From the NCBI RefSeq assembly GCF_003350535.1, contig NZ_QQBB01000001.1:1-64000 (forward strand): DNA of 64,000 nucleotides. Reading direction: 5' to 3'. The DNA comes from Microvirga subterranea (GTDB lineage: Bacteria; Pseudomonadota; Alphaproteobacteria; Rhizobiales; Beijerinckiaceae). Numbering within the stretch: position 1 is the first letter of the stretch; every line of letters starts with the position of its first letter. Below the pieces are notes generated by a model. It made no database searches. It was not told the DNA's origin and worked only from the letters and a program-made list of their open reading frames with translations. Positions 10,383 through 20,551 of the stretch are shown in pieces. The position numbers were made by a program, and so were the translations under genes.

Positions 10383-11606
10383 ATGACGCAGCCAAGCGCC
10401 AACGAGCAGTATATGCTCGAACTGATCAATGCCGAGCGGGCGAAGGTCGGCGCACAGGCGCTGGCCTTCGATGCCAATCTGCTGACATCTGCGGAAAATC
10501 ACAGCCTGTGGATGCTCTCCAGCGACACGTTCTCGCACACGGGTTCCAATGGCTCCGACCCCACCCAGCGCATGACATCCGCCGGGTATCAGTTTACCGG
10601 GTCCTGGGCATCAGCCGAGAATATCGCGTGGGCCACCACGCGCGATCAGTCAGGCTTTCAGGACGAAGTTCTGCTCCTGCATCAGAACTTGATGAACAGC
10701 ACAGGTCATCGGACAAATCTCCTGAATGAGAGTTTCAGGGAGATCGGCATCGGCTTCGAGGTGGGAGACTACCAAGGCCGGGAGAGTGCCTTCGTGACGG
10801 AGAATTTCACCAGATCCGGCACGGGATCGCTTCTGACAGGCGTGGCATATCAGGACAAAGATGCCGACAGGTTCTACGATCCCGGCGAAGGTCTCGGAGG
10901 AGTGTCGATCTCAGCCGTCAGCTCCAATGGTCAAGCCTACACCGCTTCGACCATGACCGCGGGTGGATATCAACTGGACCTTCCGGCAGGCACATATACG
11001 GTCACGTTTTCCGGAGGCGGGATCGCGTCGACGTCACGCACCGTCGTAATCGGCTCCACGAACGTCAAGGTGGACTTGGTGAGCCCTGCCGCCGGACCGA
11101 CATCGGCTCCGCTGGATCCCGCTCGACCCGTCATGAGCGGCACAGGGGGGTCGAACAAGCTGATTGGCACGGCAGATGCCGACGTCATCAAGGGCCTGGG
11201 TGGCAATGACCAGATTCAGGGACAAGCCGGCAATGATCGTCTCGACGGCGGCACAGGCAACGACAAGATCAACGGCGGGGCCGGCAGCGACTTGCTTTTC
11301 GGACGCGGCGGCCGAGACTCCCTGAGCGGAGGCCTGAACAACGACAAGCTTTACGGCGGCGCGAACGCGGACACCTTCATCTTTCGTGGGAAGTGGGGCT
11401 ACGATCGCGTCATGGATTTCCAGGACGGGCTGGATAAGCTGGACCTTCGAAGCAACGGCCTTTCGTTCTCCAAACTGGCCATCCGAATGGCGGATGTCGA
11501 CAGGGATGGTCGCTCCGACGACATCTTGATCAAAGCAGGCGCCAATACAATTGGTATCCTGAACACCAAATTGGCCACGATCGACCATGGCGACTTTCTG
11601 TTCTGA
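10383..11606 (+). CDS. Secreted CAP/SCP-domain protein with B-like domain and RTX repeats
   Basis: 407 residues from ATG 10383, just after an AAGGGG ribosome site. Residues about 5-155 form a CAP (SCP/PR-1) domain: MLELINAERAK near the start, then SENIAW and STGHRTNLLN. A carboxypeptidase-regulatory or SdrD-B-like beta domain follows (about 160-235), then RTX repeats such as GGNDQI, GNDRLDGG and GSDLLFG (about 255-330), and an RTX C-terminal region. There is no Sec signal, consistent with type I secretion. The function of bacterial CAP proteins is mostly unknown, so no activity is assigned. Like the large peroxidase at the left edge it is probably exported by an unlinked type I system. Confidence 0.88.
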   Translation: MTQPSANEQYMLELINAERAKVGAQALAFDANLLTSAENHSLWMLSSDTFSHTGSNGSDPTQRMTSAGYQFTGSWASAENIAWATTRDQSGFQDEVLLLHQNLMNSTGHRTNLLNESFREIGIGFEVGDYQGRESAFVTENFTRSGTGSLLTGVAYQDKDADRFYDPGEGLGGVSISAVSSNGQAYTASTMTAGGYQLDLPAGTYTVTFSGGGIASTSRTVVIGSTNVKVDLVSPAAGPTSAPLDPARPVMSGTGGSNKLIGTADADVIKGLGGNDQIQGQAGNDRLDGGTGNDKINGGAGSDLLFGRGGRDSLSGGLNNDKLYGGANADTFIFRGKWGYDRVMDFQDGLDKLDLRSNGLSFSKLAIRMADVDRDGRSDDILIKAGANTIGILNTKLATIDHGDFLF

Positions 11607-11633
11607 GAACATGGAATCCTGACGAGATCGCTG

Positions 11634-11649
11634 CGGCTCTTACGAGCCG
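11634..11649 (+). terminator. Possible stem-loop after the CAP/RTX gene
   Basis: CGGCTC-TTAC-GAGCCG forms a 6-bp GC-rich hairpin 28 bp after the stop codon. There is no T run after it, so it is a weak terminator candidate. Confidence 0.35.
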
Positions 11650-11720
11650 TACCACATGAGCTGCGTAGAACGCATCGACATTCATGCCCGCACTAAGAGA
11701 TTAATGCCCTTCAATCTCTC

Positions 11721-12719
11721 CTAGTTCACTTCTGCGCTTGTCCGGCGCACTACGTTGAGGCCGGAGAGCGCCACCGTCGTCTCGTAGCCTTGAGCATCGA
11801 TCACGGTCCATTGGCGCAGCGCATTCGCGCGAGCGTCGAACCGCAGGGTGATCTTCGATGTCCCGCCCAGGGTCGCGCTGTCCTCGAACCGCACCGTGAT
11901 GATCCCATCGGAACCGATCTGCACGTCCTGAACCTTGGTATCCTTGGCAAGATCAACCTGATCCTGCACAAGGAATTTCAGCGGCGTCTGACGGATCGAG
12001 TAAACGTCATTGGTACCGAGCTTCTTGTCGCGAATGGCGACCGAGCGCCCATCGGAAACGATTTCCAGCGAACTCGGCGGAGAATAGGCGAAATGGAGCT
12101 GACCCGGTCGCCTCATGGACAGGGTCCCTTCCGCACGCTGCCCATTGGCGCTGGTCTGCACGAAGGATGCTGTCATCTGGTCGATGCTGTTGAAATAGCC
12201 GTTCACTCGCTCGAGCGCCGCAGCGGGCGACGTCGGCACTGGTTGAGCGGACGATGCTGTGGGAGCCGCGGCCCTGACCGGCACCACGCTTGCTTTAGCG
12301 GGTGCTGCAGCATCCGATGCGGACGCCTCAGACCTGGGCGACGGAGCGGCCACCGGCTTGACTGCCTGAGCAGGCAGCTTGGATTTGGCCTTCTCCGGGC
12401 TCGCTGCGGGCTTGACGGCGTCGCTGCCGGTCTCGACACGTTGTGGCTGGGGCTGTGAGGGCAGCGTACTTGGACTGGAAGCCGCCCTAGGCTGGGGAAC
12501 TGCGGGCGGCTTTGGGGCGGCGCGTGTCGGCGCTCTTTCTGCGGGAGCTATCGGCGCGGGTGCAGATTGTTCGGTGGGGGCCGCCTCCGGACGGGGCGTA
12601 TCGCGTTTGAACATTCCATCGAGAAACCGCGTCAGCGGGTCAGCCTGCGCAAAAGACGGGGATGAGCAAGCAAGCCCGACGGCGAGACTGTAGAAAACGA
12701 ACGTGGACTTCTTGCGCAT
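11721..12719 (-). CDS. LolA-like outer-membrane lipoprotein carrier homologue with long Pro/Ala linker
   Basis: 332 residues from ATG 12719 (a GGTGAG ribosome site precedes it). A signal peptide (MRKKSTFVFYSLAVG to SFAQA) is followed by about 130 residues rich in Ala, Pro and Ser. The LolA-like beta domain covers about 160-332: ALERVNGYFNSIDQMTASF, the hallmark MRRPGQLHFAYSPP, and KFLVQDQVDL. LolA carries lipoproteins through the periplasm, and this domain may do so or bind another lipid. The long disordered insert is unusual compared with E. coli LolA (about 200 residues), so a cell-wall-spanning role is possible. It is monocistronic, convergent with the CAP/RTX gene. Confidence 0.82.
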   Translation of the reverse strand: MRKKSTFVFYSLAVGLACSSPSFAQADPLTRFLDGMFKRDTPRPEAAPTEQSAPAPIAPAERAPTRAAPKPPAVPQPRAASSPSTLPSQPQPQRVETGSDAVKPAASPEKAKSKLPAQAVKPVAAPSPRSEASASDAAAPAKASVVPVRAAAPTASSAQPVPTSPAAALERVNGYFNSIDQMTASFVQTSANGQRAEGTLSMRRPGQLHFAYSPPSSLEIVSDGRSVAIRDKKLGTNDVYSIRQTPLKFLVQDQVDLAKDTKVQDVQIGSDGIITVRFEDSATLGGTSKITLRFDARANALRQWTVIDAQGYETTVALSGLNVVRRTSAEVN

Positions 12720-14701
<1,982 letters not shown>

Positions 14702-14709
14702 GCATTCTC

Positions 14710-14738
14710 CGGCGGCATCGTCACGCTCGGTGCCGCCG
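14710..14738 (+). terminator. Stem-loop after pgm
   Basis: CGGCGGCA and TGCCGCCG form a perfect 8-bp stem with a 13-nt loop, 8 bp after the pgm stop. No T tract follows, so it may act in RNA stability rather than classical termination. Confidence 0.45.
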
Positions 14739-14883
14739 ACCGCATCTGCACGACCTCTTCGGAATCGAATGGTCGGAATGCCCTGGAAAAACTCGTGTTG
14801 CGCCTACATCAGATGATGGGAGACTCCTTCTCTGAGGCGAGACAGGGCACATTTGGCGAAGCTTCCGGGCTTGAGGTCCATTC

Positions 14884-15720
14884 ATGCGGTTCCGGCTTGC
14901 ATTCAGCTGTCTTGTGCTGAGCAGCGCAGCAGCTTTCGGCAATCCGTCATCCGAGACTGTCGAGCAGGCTCTGTGCCGTCTGATCGACGACGCCGCCCTC
15001 GCCCGCCAGATCCCAACTGATTTTCTAACCCGGCTGATTTGGCGGGAGAGTTCATTTCGAACCGGCGTCACCAGTTCTGCCGGCGCACAAGGCGTGGCGC
15101 AGTTCATGCCAGGCACCGCAAAGGAACGGGGGCTGGAGGACCCCTTCGACCCCGAGCAAGCGATCCCTAAAGCCGCCGAATTCATCCATGAGCTGAACGG
15201 CCGTTTCGGGAATCTCGGTCTTGCGGCAGCCGCATACAATGGTGGACCGGCCCGCGTCGGAGCGTGGCTCGCCGGCCAGGGCGGCCTGCCATCCGAGACC
15301 AGAAACTATGTCTATGCAGTCACCGGAAGATCCGTCGAGGATTGGGCGGCGGACAGAACGGAAACTTTCGACGCACAGGAGGCGACTCCGGCCCCCGCCC
15401 AACGCTGCCTTCAGGTTGTCGCCTCCCTCCGCAAGCCCGGAAGTGGCATGCCGGAGGAGGCGCCATTCGCTCCTTGGGGCGTTCAGCTGGCCGGCAACTT
15501 CTCCAAAGCCACCGCACTCGCCAGTTTCTCACGCGCCCGGCAAGCCTACGCTTCGCTCCTGGGCGACGTGCGGCCTATGATCATCGGGACCCGTTTGCGC
15601 AGCCGCGGCACGCGGACATTCTATCGGGTACGTGCACCTGCCACGACCCGTAACGAGGCCAACCAGCTCTGCGACCGAATCCGTAGAGCTGGCGGAAGCT
15701 GCATGGTCCTTCCAAGCTAG
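14884..15720 (+). CDS. Periplasmic lytic transglycosylase (SLT) with SPOR-like C-terminus
   Basis: 278 residues. A signal peptide (about 1-20) precedes an SLT domain with the catalytic glutamate in LIWRESSF, followed by the family's GAQGVAQFMPGTA and AAYNGGPARV motifs. It should cleave the MurNAc-GlcNAc bond of peptidoglycan, giving 1,6-anhydro ends. The last 75 residues (WGVQLAGNFSK, RTFYRVRAP, CDRIRRAGGSCMV) look like a SPOR repeat, which binds denuded septal glycan. A GAGG-type ribosome site precedes the ATG. It stands alone between pgm and a convergent CYTH-like gene. Confidence 0.88.
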   Translation: MRFRLAFSCLVLSSAAAFGNPSSETVEQALCRLIDDAALARQIPTDFLTRLIWRESSFRTGVTSSAGAQGVAQFMPGTAKERGLEDPFDPEQAIPKAAEFIHELNGRFGNLGLAAAAYNGGPARVGAWLAGQGGLPSETRNYVYAVTGRSVEDWAADRTETFDAQEATPAPAQRCLQVVASLRKPGSGMPEEAPFAPWGVQLAGNFSKATALASFSRARQAYASLLGDVRPMIIGTRLRSRGTRTFYRVRAPATTRNEANQLCDRIRRAGGSCMVLPS

Positions 15721-15762
15721 GTGGGCGGCAGGGATAAGCTCCCACCACCCTGATCCTGGCAC

Positions 15763-16521
15763 TTAGCGCCGCTGCGGCCGCAGGGAGCGGGCGAGTTCGC
15801 GGATCACGTTGTCTTCGATGTTGAGATTGAGGTCATGCCCTTCGTCGTCGTGATCTACATCTGCAGGAACGGGCTCGCTCTTGGGCGCTGCGGCCTGCTT
15901 GCGTCCTGTGTTCTCCTGCTGAGGAGCCGGCGGGCCGGAGCGACGCCCCTGCTCGGCAGCCGGCCGGGCAGGTGCCGGGGCATAGCTGCGTGGCGGGCTG
16001 TAGCGGTTCTCCAGGCTGTCGAGCAGGCTGTTGAGAGCCCCGTTCGAAATCGGCACGTCCGGGACGGGCGGTAGCCCCTCAAGCGCGATGGAACGGTTCT
16101 GGTAAACCGTATCGGACGTGACATCGGGGCCGAACCATGCCAACGGCCGGAAATCCCTGGCTTCCTCCTCGCTTTCGAACTCGACGGAGATCAGATCAAG
16201 TGGTCCAGGCGTCACGTAGCGGTTGATATGGATATCCCGCGTGCCGACCGTCAGATGCGACCGGACGTAGTCCACCTTGCCGGGGGTGACATCCAGCAGT
16301 GCCTCTGCATGGGCGCGAGGAACGTCGGTCCGCTCTTCCATCGGAGCGCCAGGACCGGTCGTGATAAGGACCAGGCTACCCTTGTCGCCCTCGACGATCA
16401 CGTAGGAACTGCGATCAGCTTGGTTTGGGAAATGGCCTTCCGTGACACGATTGCCTCCCCTTTCCTTACGGATGAGACGAGCCAAGGAGGAAGCAATCAG
16501 ATAACGTCGGGAAGTACTCAT
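15763..16521 (-). CDS. Divergent CYTH-fold protein lacking the ExExK signature
   Basis: 252 residues. Residues about 1-145 follow the pattern of CYTH (triphosphate tunnel) proteins: an opening RYLIAS strand, KVDYVRSHL, IHINRYVTPGPLDLISVEFESEEEA, then WFGPDVTSDTVYQNRSIA, which matches the CYTH C-terminal helix and tunnel strand. The N-terminal ExExK metal-binding motif is absent (MSTSRRYLI instead) and basic tunnel residues are thin, so enzymatic activity is doubtful. The rest is a Pro/Ala-rich, probably disordered tail ending in an acidic patch and a basic end. The assignment is by pattern memory and should be tested by profile search. It is monocistronic. Confidence 0.6.
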   Translation of the reverse strand: MSTSRRYLIASSLARLIRKERGGNRVTEGHFPNQADRSSYVIVEGDKGSLVLITTGPGAPMEERTDVPRAHAEALLDVTPGKVDYVRSHLTVGTRDIHINRYVTPGPLDLISVEFESEEEARDFRPLAWFGPDVTSDTVYQNRSIALEGLPPVPDVPISNGALNSLLDSLENRYSPPRSYAPAPARPAAEQGRRSGPPAPQQENTGRKQAAAPKSEPVPADVDHDDEGHDLNLNIEDNVIRELARSLRPQRR

Positions 16522-16817
16522 TGGGAGCTCTTTGCTGGCAGCTGTTAACGAACGCTTGGCTTTACGCAGAAATCCACAGCTTCATCATCATAATGGAACA
16601 GTATTTCGTAGTTGCATCGTGCAAGAAACGAAATAATGTTCACAAAAGAAGCCGCCGAATTCAGGTAGAGCGTGAATATAACAATTAGTACTTATCGTGG
16701 CACTTCAAAGGCAAAATTGATCAGAAAGTTAAGATCTGCGGGCTCACCCCAACGCTGGAGCCAAACAAGCGTGCTTGCGCCCTTTTGAAGTACGAGGGAC
16801 TTTCGAAGTTTGAGGAA
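16522..16817. other. AT-rich intergenic stretch upstream of the CYTH-like gene
   Basis: This is part of a 336-bp gap. It is richer in A and T than its surroundings (about 16560-16730) and should contain the leftward promoter of the CYTH-like gene, although that promoter was not pinpointed. No protein-like frame was found. Confidence 0.4.
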
Positions 16818-16848
16818 GGGGCGAGGTCGGAATGATCGCTCTCGCCCC
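16818..16848 (-). terminator. Probable terminator of the Weimberg gene pair
   Basis: On the minus strand, 9 bp after the dehydrogenase stop, GGGGCGAG pairs perfectly with CTCGCCCC across a 15-nt loop, followed by TTCCTC. The U run is poor but the position and the 8-bp GC stem fit a terminator. Confidence 0.5.
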
Positions 16849-16857
16849 TATCTTGTC

Positions 16858-18333
16858 TCACTCGCTGGATTTTGTTTTGGGCACGTAAGGCTCGTTGCCG
16901 TCGAAGGTGTAGGCGGTCTTCACCGTGGTGTAGAACTCCGCCGCATACCGCCCCTGCTCCCGCGGCCCGTACGAGCTGCCTTTCCGCCCCCCGAACGGCA
17001 CGTGGTAGTCCACGCCGGCTGTGGGCAGGTTCACCATCACCATCCCGGCCTCCACGTTGCGCTTGAAGTGCGAGGTATGCTTCAGGCTCGTGGTGCAAAT
17101 CCCAGCCGACAGGCCGAACGGCGTGTCGTTGGCAAGCTCCAGCGCCTCGTCATAGTCCCTCGCCCGCGTCACCGTCGCTACGGGGCCGAAGATCTCCTCC
17201 CGCGCCACCCGCATCCGGTTGTCGACCTCCGTAAATAGGGCCGGCGCAAGATAAAATCCGGGATTGTCCCGCTTCAGCAACTCGCCGCCCGCGACCAGCT
17301 TGGCGCCCTCCTCCTGGCCGATGCGGATGTACTTGAGGTCCTGATCGAGCTGGCCTTGGTCCACCACAGGACCGATCTGGGTTCCCGCCTTCAGGGCGTC
17401 GTCGACCACCAGCCCACGCATCCGGTCCGTGAGGGCCTGAACGAAGCGGTCATGGATTGCGTCTGTCACGATCAGCCGCGACGAGGCTGTACAGCGCTGG
17501 CCGGTGGAGAAGAATGCGCCGTTGACGGCACATTCCACCGCCACCTTGAGATCGGCGTCGTCGAGCACAACCAGCGGGTTCTTGCCGCCCATCTCGAGCT
17601 GCAGCTTTTTCATCGGATCGGTGGCTATGCAGGTCTGAGCCACCCGTCGTCCGGTCGGCACGGAGCCGGTGAACGAGATCGCCGCCACCTTTGGGCTCTG
17701 CAGCATCGCCTCACCCACCACCGAGCCGCGGCCCATGACCAGGTTGAACACGCCCGCCGGCACTCCGGCCCGGACGATGATCTCGGACAAGGCATGGGCC
17801 GAGGCAGGCACGAGCTCGGCCGGCTTGAACACGACCGTGTTGCCGTAGGCGAGCGCGGGCGCGATCTTCCAGGCCGGAATCGCAATGGGGAAGTTCCAGG
17901 GGGTGATCAGGCCCACGACGCCGACGGGCTCGCGGGTGATCTCGACATCGACGCCGGGCCGCACGGAGGGCAGCTTGTCGCCGGCCATCCGCAGGCATTC
18001 GCCGGCGAAGAACTGGAAGATCTGGCCGGCCCGCACGACCTCACCGATACCCTCGGGCAGGGTCTTGCCCTCTTCGCGCGAGAGCAAACGGCCGAGCTCG
18101 TCCTTACGGGCAATGATCTCGTCGCCGATGGTCTTGAGCAGATCGTGGCGGGTCTGGATCGAGGAACGCGACCACGCCGGGAAGGCGTCATAAGCCGCGT
18201 CGATGGCGGCCTGAGCCTCCGTCGCAGAGGCACGGGCGAACTCGCCCACAACATCGGCCGTGTTCGACGGGTTGAGATCGGCCGAGGCCTCAGACGCCAC
18301 AACCCACTCGCCGGCAATGTAGTTCTTCGTCAT
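16858..18333 (-). CDS. xylA: Alpha-ketoglutaric semialdehyde dehydrogenase (ALDH family)
   Basis: 491 residues. NAD(P)-dependent oxidation of 2,5-dioxopentanoate to 2-oxoglutarate, the last step of the Weimberg pentose pathway, is the best fit. Motifs: TPWNFPIAIP, the general base region LEMGGKNPLVVLDD, and the catalytic cysteine in FFSTGQRCTASS. The overall pattern resembles KGSA dehydrogenases more than betaine or succinate-semialdehyde dehydrogenases. The start ATG overlaps the upstream gene's TGA as ATGA, so the two are translationally coupled. That partner, a deoxy-pentonate dehydratase, makes exactly this enzyme's substrate. Symbol by analogy with Caulobacter xylA (not xylose isomerase). 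Confidence 0.85.
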   Translation of the reverse strand: MTKNYIAGEWVVASEASADLNPSNTADVVGEFARASATEAQAAIDAAYDAFPAWSRSSIQTRHDLLKTIGDEIIARKDELGRLLSREEGKTLPEGIGEVVRAGQIFQFFAGECLRMAGDKLPSVRPGVDVEITREPVGVVGLITPWNFPIAIPAWKIAPALAYGNTVVFKPAELVPASAHALSEIIVRAGVPAGVFNLVMGRGSVVGEAMLQSPKVAAISFTGSVPTGRRVAQTCIATDPMKKLQLEMGGKNPLVVLDDADLKVAVECAVNGAFFSTGQRCTASSRLIVTDAIHDRFVQALTDRMRGLVVDDALKAGTQIGPVVDQGQLDQDLKYIRIGQEEGAKLVAGGELLKRDNPGFYLAPALFTEVDNRMRVAREEIFGPVATVTRARDYDEALELANDTPFGLSAGICTTSLKHTSHFKRNVEAGMVMVNLPTAGVDYHVPFGGRKGSSYGPREQGRYAAEFYTTVKTAYTFDGNEPYVPKTKSSE

Positions 18334-19535
18334 CGTGCCGCTTCCTGTCCTGTCTTGAGAAGGCCACGCTGGGCCAGATTCATCATGAAGTCGCGAAGGC
18401 CGAAGGTCCACGGCTCACAATCCGCGCTCGATTTCATGCGGTTGACCAGCTTTCCAAGCTTCGGTGCCGCAATGGTGACGATGTCTCCGGCCTTGTGGGT
18501 AAAGCCCATACCGGCCTCGTTCCGATCCTGTGTGGGCGCGAACATCGTTCCGAGAAAAAGGACGAAGCCATCGGGATACTGATGATGGGGGCCGAGCGTC
18601 TGGCTGACAAGATCCTCTGGATCACGGCTGATCTTGGTGATCGACGACGACCCTTCAAGCCTGAAGCCGTCTTCTCCCTCGACTGTCAGGGCCACGGTGG
18701 TCTGGCGCACGTCGTCCAGTGTGAAGCTGTCGTCGAAGAAGCGAATGAACGGCCCAATGGAACACGATGCGTTGTTGTCCTTCGCCTTGGACAGCAGGAG
18801 CGCGGAACGGCCCTCGAAATCGCGAAGGTTGACGTCGTTGCCGAGTGTCGCGCCGACGATCCTGCCGTCCGCAGTCACGACAACCAGGACCTCCGGCTCC
18901 GGATTGTTCCAAGTCGATTTGGGATGAAGCCCGGCATCCATGAAGGGCCCAACCGAAGAGAGCGTCGGAGCCTTGGTGAAGACCTCTGCGTCAGGGCCAA
19001 TCCCGACTTCGAGGTATTGGCTCCAGGCACCTTGCTCCACCAGGACGGCCTTCAGATCCGTAGCCTCCTTCGAACCTGGCCTTAGACGGCTCAGGTCGTC
19101 ACCGACAAGACGGGTGACTTCGGCGCGGATCGCCGCAGCGGCGCTCGCATCCCCGCGCGCCCGCTCCTCGATCACACGCTCCAGCATGGATACCGCGAAC
19201 GTCACGCCTGCGGCCTTGATCACCTGAAGATCGACCGGGGCCAGCAGCCAAGGCTTCGTTCCATCCCGCTGGTCAAATGGCGTGTTGGCCAGAATGTCCT
19301 CGATCCCGCCGACCCTCTCCCCGGCAGATGCCCTAAGCGTCCGGGCCGGATTATCTAAAGCGGCAAGATCGCTCATGGTCGGGCAGGTTTCCGAGATGTC
19401 GAAGGTGCCATCCTCGCGGATCGCCACAACGGATGGTCCAATGCCGGGACGCCAGACGCGGCCCGCGAGTGCCCCCTGAAATTCATCTTCGGGCAGGATA
19501 TCTTTCCAGGTCTGTCGTGAAAGGAGGTCTCTCAT
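18330..19535 (-). CDS. xylX: FAH-superfamily 2-keto-3-deoxy-pentonate dehydratase
   Basis: 401 residues of the fumarylacetoacetate hydrolase superfamily. The core is visible at about 220-400: NNPEPEVLVVV (a metal-binding ExE-type segment), GNDVNLRDFEG, KAKDNNASCSIGPF, and a late AGDIVTIAAPKLGKL strand. It should dehydrate 2-keto-3-deoxy-D-xylonate or L-arabonate to 2,5-dioxopentanoate, judged from its coupling to a KGSA dehydrogenase and from similarity in layout to Caulobacter XylX. Sugar specificity cannot be read. The pentose dehydrogenase, lactonase and pentonate dehydratase genes are not adjacent. No strong ribosome site precedes the ATG. Confidence 0.8.
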   Translation of the reverse strand: MRDLLSRQTWKDILPEDEFQGALAGRVWRPGIGPSVVAIREDGTFDISETCPTMSDLAALDNPARTLRASAGERVGGIEDILANTPFDQRDGTKPWLLAPVDLQVIKAAGVTFAVSMLERVIEERARGDASAAAAIRAEVTRLVGDDLSRLRPGSKEATDLKAVLVEQGAWSQYLEVGIGPDAEVFTKAPTLSSVGPFMDAGLHPKSTWNNPEPEVLVVVTADGRIVGATLGNDVNLRDFEGRSALLLSKAKDNNASCSIGPFIRFFDDSFTLDDVRQTTVALTVEGEDGFRLEGSSSITKISRDPEDLVSQTLGPHHQYPDGFVLFLGTMFAPTQDRNEAGMGFTHKAGDIVTIAAPKLGKLVNRMKSSADCEPWTFGLRDFMMNLAQRGLLKTGQEAAR

Positions 19536-19620
19536 CGCCGGCGTCTGCTCCCATGCGGGGACTGTTGCCCCTATTCGTCACCCTTTCTCTTATAGCCGTG
19601 GACGACAGGAGGACGACAGC

Positions 19621-19643
19621 AAAAATGGCCCGCTCAGGCCACT
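19621..19643 (-). terminator. Rho-independent terminator of the sugar ABC operon, overlapping the last stop codon
   Basis: On the minus strand TGGCC and GGCCA form a GC stem (extendable by a wobble and an A-T pair) around a 6-nt loop, directly followed by TTTTTG. The TGA stop of the PfkB kinase lies in the loop. It separates this operon from the Weimberg pair that follows. Confidence 0.72.
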
Positions 19644-20551
19644 GTTTCCGGATGCCGTAAGAGCGCAGTCGCGCCACCGGCAGCCTGAACGGACAGGCTT
19701 CCGGCCGCAATAGCGCTCTCCAGGCAGGCTCGATCATCCTTTCGGTTCAGCCACGCATTGATGAAGCCCGCATTGAAGGCATCTCCCGCACCGGTCGTAT
19801 CGACGACATCGACCGTCGGAGCGCGAAGCGAACAACGTTCCATTCCCCTGGCAAGGGTTGCCCCATCAGGTCCCTGCTTCAACACGACCAGTGGAAAATG
19901 GCGGGTCAGATGCTCGAGAGCCTGAACAGGATCTTCTCTTCCGGCAATTGCGGAAGCCTCCTCGACATTGGGCAAAAACAGGTCGACCCCGCGACAGTTC
20001 TCGATGAGAGCAGGATCGCGAATAAGGGTCTCGTCCCAGCTCGGATCGAGCGAGATGCTCACCCCCCGCCCCTTGGCTTCGGCAATCAGCTCCGGAAGCT
20101 CTGTCAGTGTTGCGTACTCGGCAATATGTAGGTGCCGAACACCGGAACAAGCGAGGGCAGCCCCAAGAGTTGCGGGACGTCCATGACCCGCACGCCGGGA
20201 CAGGAATGCTCGGTCCTGAGGCTGCACAATGGCGACGGTAATCTGCGGCCCGGCATCCCGCGCCCTTTCGACGAAAGAGAGGTCGACGCCGGTTTGTCGA
20301 ATCGGCTCTTCGAGTCCCACCGACAGGGGATCGACGCCCAGACGGGTGACGAGCGCTGCAGACCGTCCGAGGCTGACAAGATGGGCGGCCGTGATGAATG
20401 CTCCCCCACCTGGAACGACCGCGACATCGTCAGCGAAGAGCTCCCGCCCGAGAACCGGAAGGGTGCTCAATCCGGTAAAGACCAGATCGCAATAGGTGCG
20501 CCCGAGGCACAGGACGTCCGGCGCCGCCCCGGGGGAGTTTACATCCGGCAT
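19634..20551 (-). CDS. PfkB-family sugar kinase
   Basis: 305 residues, typical for ribokinase/PfkB enzymes. Visible: the glycine-rich N-terminal region (VPGGGAFITAAHLVSLG) and the C-terminal anion-hole and catalytic-base motif DTTGAGDAFNAGF. It phosphorylates a sugar or sugar derivative with ATP. It is the last gene of the ABC transporter operon and overlaps the ATPase gene by 13 bp, so it likely acts on the imported compound. The family includes fructokinases, KDG kinases and fructosamine-6-kinases, and motifs alone do not decide among them. Its stop codon sits inside the operon terminator. Confidence 0.85.
   Translation of the reverse strand: MPDVNSPGAAPDVLCLGRTYCDLVFTGLSTLPVLGRELFADDVAVVPGGGAFITAAHLVSLGRSAALVTRLGVDPLSVGLEEPIRQTGVDLSFVERARDAGPQITVAIVQPQDRAFLSRRAGHGRPATLGAALACSGVRHLHIAEYATLTELPELIAEAKGRGVSISLDPSWDETLIRDPALIENCRGVDLFLPNVEEASAIAGREDPVQALEHLTRHFPLVVLKQGPDGATLARGMERCSLRAPTVDVVDTTGAGDAFNAGFINAWLNRKDDRACLESAIAAGSLSVQAAGGATALLRHPETVA

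Noticed and set aside
15721-15762. GTGGG...CCCAC inverted repeat between convergent genes as a terminator
   Set aside because: The stem is only 5-6 bp with a loop of about 15 nt and no U run, too weak to list.
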